DNA of 64,000 bases from Prostheceraeus crozeri (lineage: Eukaryota > Platyhelminthes > Polycladida > Euryleptidae), in the NCBI GenBank assembly GCA_907163375.1, contig CAJQUW010009311.1, positions 124,001 to 188,000 on the forward strand, given 5' to 3'. This document shows positions 53,314 through 63,460 of this stretch, one piece after another (positions within the stretch are counted from its first letter, which is position 1; each line of letters opens with the position of its first letter). The notes beneath the pieces were generated by a model that made no database searches, was not told the origin of the DNA, and saw only the letters and a list, made by a program, of their open reading frames with translations. The position numbers and the translations under genes were made by a program.

Positions 53314-53400
53314 GATCGCCCTTTATCTATCCCATCCATTGCATGAAAACAACAACTCTTCTCATAGTAACATTTATTGAATAACGGTAACAAGCATGCA

Positions 53401-53931
53401 TTATAAATCAATGGTTTGAAAGAGATAAAATAGATACAGCTGATAACTATCATACAGCGAGCAATGATAACCATACAGGACTTTGGCAGTGTTGAGGTAA
53501 GGAGGAAAGAAGAATTGGTTATGAACGTAGCTACTACAACGAACAGACAAAATAGGAACACACAAATCCTTAAAACGTTTCGTGACTTCATGATAATGTT
53601 GATTCACTCTACTATCCCAAGGCGGGAGCAAAATATCATCAATGATTAAATTGGGAAATACTTTCCTCTCCTTACCAGGATTATTACAAAAGATGCGTAT
53701 AACATTGAAAGCAGCTAACCATCGTTTAAAGTCAATAAGAAGAGCACTTTCACAAGAAAAGCCATAGTCTTGCAAATATTTCAGATTAAGTCCATGAATG
53801 TGTTTTCTCGCCCATTGATCAACATTGGGATCGCAGTTGGCATGTTGATGATAGACACTAACAATCTGATATGTCCAATTGTTCATAGCAATAGCACTGA
53901 GCTCCTGTACAGGTTCACCCTCACAATCCAT
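53401..53931 (-). CDS. DEDD-type exonuclease-like protein
   Basis: 176 residues. MDCEGEPVQELSAI gives an Asp-x-Glu pair as in the first motif of DEDDh exonucleases. HIHGLN follows, and RVNQHYHEVTKRFKDL has the late His and Asp spacing. A 3'-5' nuclease for proofreading or end trimming is plausible. The C-terminus is aromatic and hydrophobic. Only in the part of the element that copy L lacks in this window. Confidence 0.45.
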   Translation of the reverse strand: MDCEGEPVQELSAIAMNNWTYQIVSVYHQHANCDPNVDQWARKHIHGLNLKYLQDYGFSCESALLIDFKRWLAAFNVIRIFCNNPGKERKVFPNLIIDDILLPPWDSRVNQHYHEVTKRFKDLCVPILSVRCSSYVHNQFFFPPYLNTAKVLYGYHCSLYDSYQLYLFYLFQTIDL

Positions 53932-53983
53932 AAAAATGATGATAGAAGCCTAAAACGGAAATTTACACATCTAAGGAAGCGTT

Positions 53984-54232
53984 CTATAACATATTACAAA
54001 ATGAAGAATTACATCGATGCTTTTCACGACAAAATACACAAATGATATGATGGCAACGAAGAAGTAAAATGTATCTAATAAGACCACGTCTACGACACTC
54101 AAAGCACATAAGCGAATTGTCATAGGGTAGAGTTAGGAAAGGACTAGTAATTCTCCTTCTTAGATTTGCGTTTTGATGTAGCATTCTTCTCCGACTTGCG
54201 CTTCGTACCACTGCTGTTAAGGATTTGATCAA
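53984..54232 (-). CDS. Small RING-like protein, 82 aa
   Basis: CFECRRRG, then RCHHIICVFCREKHRCNSSFC gives Cx2C, CxHx3Cx2C and later Cys, a compact RING-like pattern. The true start is probably MLHQNAN, since the frame before it overlaps the next gene. Second RING-like protein of the element. Confidence 0.45.
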   Translation of the reverse strand: MIKSLTAVVRSASRRRMLHQNANLRRRITSPFLTLPYDNSLMCFECRRRGLIRYILLLRCHHIICVFCREKHRCNSSFCNML

Positions 54233-54919
54233 TTATGTCGTCCACGTTGGGTGGTTTCGGAATATATAGGATGGATTCCATATGCATGGAGAGAGAGGCT
54301 ATTTTATTATCCTTGTGTCGACCATAATATAGCCCATTCACTTTGAAAAGGATATCCCAAGTACCTTCTCCGAGATCATCACATCTGATGGGTATTGAAT
54401 GATCTCCCTCCTTCTTATAGTAAGTACACCAATGTGATACCGGTAGGCAAATGTGATTACCATCCCAAATCTTTCTATAGGGAGTATCCTTGTCATCTCT
54501 CGCCTTCCACTCTTGAGTAAGAGGAGTAGGAATGTCCATATTTAATGTCACGTACTCCTCAATAATATCAAGTTGGTGGCGAATGTACGGACTCACGGGG
54601 ATCAGTATGTAGTCCCCATACTGATTGTGCATTATCTTGACATCCGTGGAAGGGAGCATTCCCGTTTGGAGTACTACGCTATGATCATCATAACGCAAGG
54701 CTTGTTTAAATTTACGCTGTAGCGGTGTAGGATTATGTACCTTGGATGTTTCTTCCACTGGCCTCAGTTGTAGATGATCTGACCGTAGCGAACCTTGTAA
54801 CGTTTGACCGCCATTTTGTCCTACTAGTGCAGCAGATGGAGCAGATGCCTGAAAATGAAAAAAGATTGTATTAAGTTTACGTTCAAGGGAGGAGAGGGAG
54901 GGAAGTAGCGACTTACCAT
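54144..54919 (-). CDS. TIR-proximal early protein, spliced, possible ssDNA-binding fold
   Basis: The start codon at 54919-54917 is directly followed by GTAAGT. A 68-base intron ends in TTTTCAG at 54849, and the main exon begins at 54848. About 235 residues, beta-rich in the middle (YGDYILIPVSPYI, GEGTWDILFKVNGLYYGRHK) with a basic C-terminus (KRKSKKENY). The beta pattern could be an OB fold, fitting a need for ssDNA-binding protein in protein-primed replication, but I cannot confirm it. A TTTATAAATAG box lies upstream near 55022-55031. Confidence 0.6.
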
Positions 54920-55019
54920 TTTAGTTGGATAATAGAACAGGGAACTAGAGAGAGAGAGAAAATGTGCGTCCGTCACTCGTGTGATTCAACGATGGAATGA
55001 TTCTCACTGTGGAAGGCTC

Positions 55020-55032
55020 GCTATTTATAAAG
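55020..55032 (-). promoter_or_regulatory. TATA box of the TIR-proximal gene
   Basis: Reads TTTATAAATAG on the - strand, about 105 bases before the start codon. Confidence 0.55.
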
Positions 55033-55079
55033 AAATGCTTGATTCTCATTGGATGATGATCCTCATTGGACAATAACAT

Positions 55080-56250
55080 CAAGCTGATTCCAAATCTGAA
55101 ATCCGTTTTCCAATCCGATGCTTCGTTTTGAAGCTACAGCCCAAAACGTCCCAAATTCTAACTCTGTCGTTTTTCGCCAATGTCCCAAAATCTTAAATGG
55201 CGTCTCACATCTAAACGAAGGCAGATAGGAACAAGCCGATTCTTTCACTGAATTTGTCTCACTCTTAGCTTTCAAACGAGCTATTGCACGACAAAATCCG
55301 TCCATTAGAACTAAAGTTAGAAGATTGCTGTCGGGGGGGGGAGGTCAGTGAAATTTGATGAAAAATGTTTTGGTGGCGGTCCCAGGTCGAAATTCCACAC
55401 TTTGGAAAATTTTCAAAATTTTACCCATACAAAGTCACTCTGACACTTAGGATTTTTTCAGGTGAGCGAGCTCCGACCTAAAATCTTGTAACCGCTCTAA
55501 CTTTTGAACGAAGACAGATAGGAACAAGCCGATTCTTTCACTGAATTTGTCTCACTCTTAGCTTTCAAACGAGCTATCGCACGACAAAATCCGTCCACTG
55601 GAAGCAAGCTGTCCAGGGGGGGGACGTCAGCCGAAAATTTTTTCTCTCCGATTGACTTGAAACTCACCCTACCGATGCAGAATTTCACGCTGAATCCGAA
55701 TCTGACCTCCGTTTTCTCATCCGATGCTTCGTTTGGACGCTACACACCAAAACGTCCCAAATTCTAACTCTGTTAAAATTTTGAAGAAAAATTTTTTCTC
55801 ACCGATTGCCTTGAAACTCACCCTACCGATGCAGAATTTCACGCTGAACACGAATCCGACCTCCGTTTTCTCATCCGACCACTCCTTCCACTCGAAACAA
55901 CCCATTTTACAACCCAACATTCAGCAGATTGCACCAAAAACATCACACACTATAGCCTCAAGACTAATCCTGGCGGTCGCCCACGTCAACCAGGCGGTCG
56001 GACCAACTCACTCGAGTCTCACACTCTGTCGTTCCAGAGGGGGGGGGACGTCAGCGAACATGTTGTGAACGTGAACCCACCTGGCCCGCACACCACGACA
56101 GACCACAACCTCTGTCGTTCCAGAGGGGGGGGGACTCAGACACGAAGCACCACGGCGGCCGACCACGACACTCTGCCGTGCCAGAGGGGGGGGGGACTCA
56201 GCGATGGCGGCCATCTTGCGCGGTCCAGAAGTGGAGTTTTGCTTACTACT
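55080..56250. repeat. Right terminal inverted repeat of copy R
   Basis: Mirror of the left TIR over its outer 640 bases. The inner part has one CTGACC/GGTCAG G-run unit and a segment resembling the inner TIR of copy L (CCAAATCTGAAATCCG). Ends GCTTACTACT at 56250. Confidence 0.9.
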
Positions 56251-56256
56251 CACTTC
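56251..56256. repeat. Target-site duplication, right (CACTTC)
   Basis: Exact copy of 32161-32166, directly outside the TIR end. Confidence 0.92.
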
Positions 56257-56560
56257 CTCATCAATCTTATTGAAGCGGCCCCTATATATCAGATGCATCC
56301 TAGTGCCAGCCGCATGGATAGAGAGTTAAAGGAACAACATTTCATCTCTATGCTGTGTCCTCCTCTGAATAAGTGAATAATTTCTATGTTTTTATTTTCC
56401 ACCTATTTCTGATGTCTACATTATGAATGTATACAAATGTGATTGATTCCAATAGATTTACTTCACTTCCCATGAGTAGCCTCCCGTGAAGAGGCGAAAC
56501 CGGTTGGGATAGTTATTCATGACTTTTTTCTGAGTTTTTGTTTACTTATATATATATAAA
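56257..56560 (+). mobile_element. Inverted 3' piece of Penelope-like element D
   Basis: From about 56270 it matches the last codons of the element D endonuclease (EAAPIYQMHPSASRMDREL) and its 3' tail with GAGGCGAAACCGGTTGGGA. It faces the opposite way to 29240-32166, so element D had the inverted-partial-copy form before the Polinton arrived. Confidence 0.85.
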
Positions 56561-57864
56561 ACCTGTCTGATACGAACATGAACCGTGTGGAACTCGGGAA
56601 AAATCGTAGCAGTAATGGATAGGGTGTACTGCATTCTACGAAAGTCCAGTTTTCAGCCTCGTTCCCTGCAAAAGCGCAACCGGTCGACCAAGATGATTCA
56701 ACCACTTAACTGTAGATGTGAAACAATTGCATATTGCCAAATTGAACCAAAAATTCTTCTTATATGAAAAGCGCTTCTTCAGAAGTAGGCCTATATTAAT
56801 ACTCCTAAGTACATGTATATAATGTATTGAAAATAAGGCCGAGAGCTTTTCACCCAACAGCTGCGGTTTCGGCTGAAACAGAATCTTAAGAAAGTTTGCG
56901 ATCTCCTTTAAAATCCAGATAAATGATTCTCAGCAGGCTATGTATTGAGGCCAGAGATCAAAGCCAGCAGATTTTCGGAGACTTATGATGCCACTAGACT
57001 TATTAGCATTCATTAACCATGAATTAATCGCAAGCAAGAGCTGACGAGTGGTCATTCTTGTTTAGAAGCCAATTTGAAACCCTGAGCATGGCTTTGTCAT
57101 ACATCCATGTCTGTGAACAAGTCCTAGCTGGACGAAACGTCTGTTTTCTTGTAAAAAATTTGTTGTACAGAATACAGACGATTAGTAAGAATAAGGAGTG
57201 ATTCGCTATTCGCTATCGGAACAATGAAAAAAAGATTTTGGGAGGTCTACAACGATCACCTCACAACGATGACACACTTGCCTTCGTTTCAGTTTTTCAG
57301 AAGTTATTCAAAAGTTTCAGACTTTCAAGCATCACATTTTCTCGCAAAGTGACTGAATTCAATTACATATAAAGCCTCAAGCCGGAGTCGGAGCCGTGGT
57401 ATTTTGAGTAGGTACTCCTGCTCCGGCTCCGAAGACCTGCTTCGTATTGACACTAGTGGTTTGCACTTGTAGGGTGGTGATGAATTCAAGCTTCAGTAAA
57501 ACTATAAATCTGAAATGTTGATTCATCTATTATTAATGAGTTCATTCTTGTGAATCAGACTTGACCACTAGCAATTCGCTCCCATTTGAATGTAAGTTTT
57601 TCAGTTCAGCATTGTATTAATAAGTGATCTAATGGCTATTGTTAACTCACCTGAAATGTTCTGAATGTATTGTAATGATAATATTCCGGGTGAAATGCGG
57701 ACACAGGCTCATAATGTGAGCGGCTGAATGGCTCATATCATAACGGTCAATGAGTGATTTTATCTGCATTACTCTATATGAAGCCCAACTGACCGATATT
57801 CCATCGATTGCACGCTGAAGTATTTTGAGGTATTCTTTTCCAAACAGACATTCGGTAATTCTTC
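56561..57864. other. Intergenic upstream of the synaptotagmin-like gene
   Basis: No gene recognised. 57111-57141 has CTGTGA, a GTCC/GGAC stem and GAAAC, like a decayed hammerhead motif, so old PLE DNA is probably present. TTCTTTTCCAAACAG just before 57850 looks like a splice acceptor for a 5' UTR exon. Confidence 0.45.
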
Positions 57865-59250
57865 ATGGCTCCTTCAAGATTGTCAAATGGAACGTTTGAA
57901 ACTTATCAGATCAGCAATCACATTTACTTGAGACCGCAAATAATCAAGAGAACATCTCTAGCAGTTTTGAAGTCAGTGAAAGATTTTTTCCAGCATATAG
58001 CGCATGTGTTACACGTTTCGCTGCCAACACTATCTTTTCTGATCATTTTGCTGCTTTTAATGATCGCAGCTGTGATTGCAATTTACTGGATTCGTCGCCA
58101 CAATAGAAAGAAAAGACGGAAACGGAAATATGTAATAATCGAAGACCAATTCGATGATTTACCCGATGATTTCGACGACTTTTCGCCAGGCTATGGACAT
58201 CTCACTGTTTCTCTAAATTACAATATCCCGAGAAAGCGGTTTACAATAAGAATATCGTGTGCTTCGCACCTGAAGGCTACTGCAGAGTCACCTATGGATT
58301 GCTATATGAAAGTCTGTCTCGTAGAGCCCCCTGCGTCTATGGAGGAGGATGGCTCAGGAACACCGCCAAGTAGCAAAAGACAGACAAAACAAGTGAATAT
58401 GAGAGGAAAGACAGCAGAGATGAAGAAAATGGGGAAGGCGGCTGTTACTGATAAGCGAAAAGAAAAGCTAAGACTATTAGATGAGAAACATGAAGAAAAA
58501 ATGAAGAGAGATGCTTTTTTATCCACATATGCCTTCAAACTCGTGCCCCATACACAAAAGCACACAACCAGTGTTGTTGAGAATACTAAAAATCCTGTTT
58601 TCAATGAGGTAATCGTTTTCAAATTGCCGTTAAACGTTGTTCTCGGCAACTGGCTGCTATTCGAAATTTATGACCATGACATATCCGGAAGAGACTTAGA
58701 CTATGGACGTGTTATCCTTCCATTTACTGAGATGGATACAACTTCTTTCGTGGGACCAACCTTTGAAGAGTCATTTGAAATCATCCCAGCATACCAATCT
58801 CCCAGCACTTTTGGAGACGTCTGCGTTATTCTACAGTACAAACCAGTCAGACGCTCGATGAAATGGTTTCTTAATTTAACTCTTCTAGAAACTCGAGATC
58901 TTCAAATTAAACCACACATGATGGGCGGCAGGATATTTGTGAGTGTAATAGTGTATTCAAGCGACAAGAAAGTGATGAGTAATCGAAGAACAAGAAAGTT
59001 GAATGTAAAGAGCAAGCACTCTTACTTCAATTCCATTTTCAAGTATAAGATTAGACCTGGATTCATGAGAACTGGTTGGATCAAGATTAAAGTCATCTAT
59101 CTTCCATATTTAGGCATGAAAAAATGCCTAGGAAAATTGACGTTAGGATATAATAAAGACATTTATCAATCAAGCGCTCGTCGACATTGGATAGATTGCA
59201 TGAAAAATCCAAATCGTTCACTGGGACGCTGGCATGTTTTGAATAACTGA
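57865..59250 (+). CDS. Synaptotagmin-like protein with two C2 domains (host gene)
   Basis: 461 residues. One membrane segment at about 51-76 (LPTLSFLIILLLLMIAAVIA) with a basic stop-transfer RRHNRKKRRKRK, then an acidic linker, C2A (about 105-325) and C2B (about 330-461). C2A has NPVFNEVIVFKLP and the loop-3 acids in YDHDISGRDLDYG, but a roughly 60-residue Lys/Glu-rich insert before NPVF, and loop 1 keeps only one Asp. C2B has GDVCVILQY, the poly-basic region and the synaptotagmin-type ending HWIDCMKNP..WHVL, but no loop Asp, so it probably does not bind calcium. Coding is in one exon. Role: membrane trafficking; exact paralogue not determinable. Confidence 0.85.
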   Translation: MAPSRLSNGTFETYQISNHIYLRPQIIKRTSLAVLKSVKDFFQHIAHVLHVSLPTLSFLIILLLLMIAAVIAIYWIRRHNRKKRRKRKYVIIEDQFDDLPDDFDDFSPGYGHLTVSLNYNIPRKRFTIRISCASHLKATAESPMDCYMKVCLVEPPASMEEDGSGTPPSSKRQTKQVNMRGKTAEMKKMGKAAVTDKRKEKLRLLDEKHEEKMKRDAFLSTYAFKLVPHTQKHTTSVVENTKNPVFNEVIVFKLPLNVVLGNWLLFEIYDHDISGRDLDYGRVILPFTEMDTTSFVGPTFEESFEIIPAYQSPSTFGDVCVILQYKPVRRSMKWFLNLTLLETRDLQIKPHMMGGRIFVSVIVYSSDKKVMSNRRTRKLNVKSKHSYFNSIFKYKIRPGFMRTGWIKIKVIYLPYLGMKKCLGKLTLGYNKDIYQSSARRHWIDCMKNPNRSLGRWHVLNN

Positions 59251-59559
59251 ATGCCTTTCAATGTCAGTATTCAACATTGTAATAACGATTTCTTTTCCAT
59301 TTCAATATTTTCAGTGACTTTGTCAATAGGATGAATTTAGAGCAGGATTGTGTAATTCCTCCCATTGAGATGATTTAACTTGGATTTAAGACCATTGTCA
59401 ACCTTATGACATCTTTATAACAAAAAAGGGAGACGACTTAAACACTCCTATCTCCGCCGAAAGCAAAGTCCCTATAGCTTGCTTTACACAAACAAGAGAT
59501 CTAATTGCTATAAACAGTTTTCAACGACAACGCCATGCTAGTATGTGACACCAACGTGT
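59251..59559. other. 3' flank of the synaptotagmin-like gene
   Basis: No further gene or clear repeat. Contains the 3' UTR; the poly(A) site was not fixed. Confidence 0.4.
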
Positions 59560-61250
59560 GATGGTCTCAGTCCAAAGCCCTCCTCCCAAGCCATTCTAGT
59601 GTGCAGTTGAGAGTCAGGAACTAAGATCAACTTTCTTGAACAAGTTGAAGTGTAAGAACATTGACACAGCAGCAACTTTCGCCCAAGCCATCAAATCTGC
59701 TTCTCACATGCTACCGAGACTGTTGTCCGACAAACCCAAGGACGCATGGGAGAGAGATCCAGGAATCATCAAAGCAAGATGAATAGTCCAAAGCGCTACA
59801 GCAAAACATGGGCACAATAGCGATGAGGCAAAGATATATATGCTCATCCAGTCGGCCACCATCGAGAGACATGTCGAAGCAGTGGCGAGAGCCATACAAC
59901 GTGCGACCGACATTTACCGACAATTAACCTTAACCCAAATGTCACGATCAACGCATAATCCTTCGAACACCGCAAAGCCAAGCTTCCTTCACGTGTCCAG
60001 TCATTGTTGAACACATCGACTCCGTCATCCGTATAACCACCTTTACAGGACTTTTACCCACCTCCATTACAATCCTTCTACATCGGACCGACGAAGTGAG
60101 TTAAGCCGTTAAAACAATGGTGTCGCCGGTGTAGATGCCTTCTCAACGTGTGTCATTAGAATGCTGAAGCTATCCAACATTGTCACTCAACTCCTAAACA
60201 AGCACAGTAGCCTCGGTGGCAACAAAAGCACACAGTGGCGAACCTCGAAGATAGTCTCTGTGGACCCTACCTCACTCGACAAGAGGAATATCATTAGAAT
60301 GCGCTCTGTCAAAATTGCTAAACACTATTCTGCACAACCTCATGATCCCTAATCTCAACCCTCCTCTGATTTGCCACCAGCTCGGTTTCAGGCCGGGATG
60401 ATCTGCGGTGGAGCAGATGGCAGCCATCAGAGCAATTGTGGAAATGTGCACGACCCGACAGAAGACTGCATTTTGAAGAGCGTTCGACTCCATCAACAGA
60501 GCCACTATCCCGATCCTGCTAACCTTCTAGGGATTCCACACGAGCTAGTATTCGCTATCATGCAATGGTATAAAGACTCGCATGCTATCGTGCTAGCAAA
60601 TCATGGCCCTACAGCCCTTTTTAGCACAAGTACTGGAGTAATGCAAGGAGATATATTTTCACCGCTACTATTCGCGATCATAGTCGACTTTTGCCGCGTC
60701 CTTGATGATTACAACAGCTTCATTCTATCAACGCGGGAGCTCAAGGAAACTCTCCGTCACCATAGCAGCGTTTGCATACGCAGAAGACGTGCAACTTTTG
60801 TCTCCCGACCAAGCACCTGCAAAACGAGCCCTCGGAAGACTATGCTCCGAATCATCCCGTGTCGGTCTCCTGTCGTTGCCAAGTGGGAAGCCATAAGTAA
60901 ATGCTAGGGCTTTTTCTCCTAAGTCTGCAGCATTAGGTCTCCTGAAGACATCTCAACATAGAGAAATGCTAAAGCATGGCATGTAAAACATCTGTTGAAC
61001 AAAATTTTCCGAAGGTGCTTGACGACGTCAAGCTGAGACTCTTCCGTAGTGTTGTGGTCCCTATCCTGCTGTGCGGCTTGGAGTCAGTGCCATTGCCCGG
61101 ATCCATTCGGGTAAGCATCCGATCCGAGTGAAACATCGACGCCACGTACAGATGCCTCCTCCGCGATTGCCTAGGGACCCTCAAAGACTTTCAACTAAGG
61201 ACTTGGTGGTGGGAATCAGTATCACTCCACTCAGTGTCACTCTCTAACTG
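59560..61250 (+). mobile_element. Decayed non-LTR retrotransposon, RTE-like
   Basis: Scattered phrases in changing frames: LGIPHELVFAIMQWYKD, GVMQGDIFSPLLFAI, then FAYAEDVQLLS at the catalytic site (AEDD-type, altered), and LRLFRSVVVPILLCGLES..YRCLLRDCLG near the end. Many frame changes and stops, so an old copy. The clade (RTE or near) is a best guess from the order of motifs. Confidence 0.6.
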
Positions 61251-61339
61251 ACCCCGAGACTACTATCACTTCACCCTCGGTATTCTTCTCACAACTTTTG
61301 AGTGCACGTGCTTTGTCGGCAGCTTTTCGTCAAGTATAG

Positions 61340-61470
61340 ATATGTATTTTTCAAGGAAGTCAAAGGTCTATCTGCAATAACTTTTAATAGAGTTATCTCG
61401 ACTAATGGAACTTTTCTCCTATGGAGTTATTGCAAAGGTACACTCCTTGAAAAGTATCAACTTATATGAA
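61340..61470. repeat. Imperfect inverted repeat
   Basis: Arms with TTTTTCAAGGA and GCAATAACTTTT on the left and GGAGTTATTGCAAAG and CTCCTTGAAAAGTA on the right, about 45 bases each with mismatches. May be a small non-autonomous transposon or an end of the nearby PLE. Confidence 0.5.
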
Positions 61471-61479
61471 TAAAGATGA

Positions 61480-63460
61480 AATTTTTGTGACTTTTGATAT
61501 AACTGCTCTGTACACTAATAATCCGCATGAATTAGGTTTCGATGCCATTAATTTTTGGCTTCGCCAGAGATGAGACAACATCCCCAACGCTTTCAGAGTG
61601 AATTTATCCTAGATGCCATCAGCATAACTTTTACTAAAAATTATTTCGATTTCAATGAGCATTCATTTATCCATAAGACTGGTACCTCCATGGGAACTAA
61701 ATGGCACCAACGTTCGTTACTTTAACAATGAGTTACTTAAAAGATCGATTATACAGCAGTTTGAACACATCGTTACCTACTTTACCGATTGAAATGGGAC
61801 TACCTTGGGACCCATAGCTGTACCAGATATCTGAAGATAGGTTTAATCTTCAAACGTAGAATAATTGCTCTCAAGAATAATAAGAATAGTTTCCAAGATG
61901 AATCGTCTATCGAATCTACCAGGTATATATGAATTACTATTTATTAGCCAAAAGTTAATAGCCTTCATTCCCTAGAAAGTGGATATTTTGGCATACAAGG
62001 AGATGACATCAAATGTAGCTAAAGTGACATTAATGGAACTATATGTTGTTTTACGTAAACTTTCTAGAAAATGAAATGAGGCTCTACAATAACTTTGAGT
62101 CAGTGGTACTAACGGTTGCAAATACAAAGGAGCTAAGATGAGAGGTTGGCGAAAAGGAACACGAAATGATAGGGCGAAATTACATATTCTTAGGAACTGT
62201 AGCAGCAATAAATCTAAATTCACCCGGTATAACATTGCTACAGTATAGGGCATGTTTATGGATTTTAGGTAACCCATACATAAAAGACATCTCATGCTGA
62301 AAATTAATTAAGAATTTCTCTTCCTTTTTTGTGAGTTTTCGTAATTCATGATGCTGCTTCATAAAGTTCTTAATTTTGTTGATTGTAGTCGTCATCGTAT
62401 AGTTCGCAATGATTTCATAAGTATTTTTGTCACATAAATGTTCATAAGGCATTTTAGTCTTGTAAAATGATTAGTCAAGACCGACCAAAGAGCCTCCCTT
62501 ATTTGCTTTAGTAAGATGCAGTGACTCGTTCTCCCTTAATGCTTTCATACGTTCTCTTTCTTATTTTGAAGGATTGTAACATGGTTTATTCCTAACGTCT
62601 TTCAGTTCAGCTGCATTATCAGTTATTACATCAATTATCGCATCTAGTTTAGTAGAGCATCCTTTGGACGGAGTAATGTCGGATTTATTACATTTAGTAT
62701 CGATGTTACTTAGCTCGTCTGTACAATCTTTGAAAAATTGCCTCTAACGAAGTGTTCTACAAAAATCAATCACTTCTACTTCCTTCGTGTTGATATTCTT
62801 GGATGAATATGGAGTACATTTACCCCTTTTAGACATAAGACGTTTAGAGCAATCATCTAGCCTTACAGATGATAGGTTAAAGCAGCAGACACTCGTTTAT
62901 CTAAAAAAATGTCAGTCTAAATAATTTCCAGCACTTCGTCTGCATGGATATCGTCATTATTCAAGTTGCTTCGATCAGCACGCGTGTGATTTCTGTTGCG
63001 ATTGTTACTATATCTGAAATTATCATAGAAAAAGAATGACATCATTCAAAATTGTGGTTTCTGCAATTCCTAAAGTTATATCTGTGTTTCTAAATTTGGC
63101 TTCATAGTTACGTTTGCTACCTCTACTCTCACGAAAAAAGTCTTGATCAAAGATTGCCTCTAGCATTGACATTATTGGACCTGACAGCACGCTTAGGACC
63201 ACCTGCAGCCACAGCGTAAGTATATTTTATGTTCTTTTTCGACAGACTATCCAAAGACACTAGATACCTATCAGATGAAAAAAATCTTTTTCTTACTTTC
63301 CCAAATTTCATGACTGCACTTTTCTTCAGTCTCAAACGCGTCTTTCTATTTCATAATCTGAAACTGCGCCATTCTTTCAGTAAAACATTCTAATATTTCA
63401 TTATTTACTTCATTATCAATTTTCGCGATAAAATACATTTTTACTTCAGCTGTTAGACGC
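61480..63460 (-). mobile_element. Decayed Penelope-like element E, inverted pair
   Basis: 61490-61780 reads on + as TFDITALYTNNPHELGFDAINFWL and GTSMGT. From about 61790 the - strand carries the same gene: GTAMGPKV, FMYGLPKIHKHA, MPYEHLCDKNTYEI, and upstream a basic N-terminal region with NNRNRNH. Full of stops. Again two opposite-facing parts, as in elements B and D. Confidence 0.7.

Larger units (their letters stand above)
32167..56250. mobile_element. Polinton/Maverick copy R, complete from TIR to TIR
   Basis: 24,084 bp between perfect CACTTC duplications, with long terminal inverted repeats that start AGTAGTAAGCAAAACTCC. PolB runs + and the virion block -. All family hallmarks are present: POLB, INT, ATP, PRO and capsid. 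Outer TIR stretches are nearly identical and most frames are open, so the insertion is young; I see about one break. It is longer than the usual 15-20 kb because of extra early genes and long TIRs. Inserted into PLE D. Confidence 0.95.
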
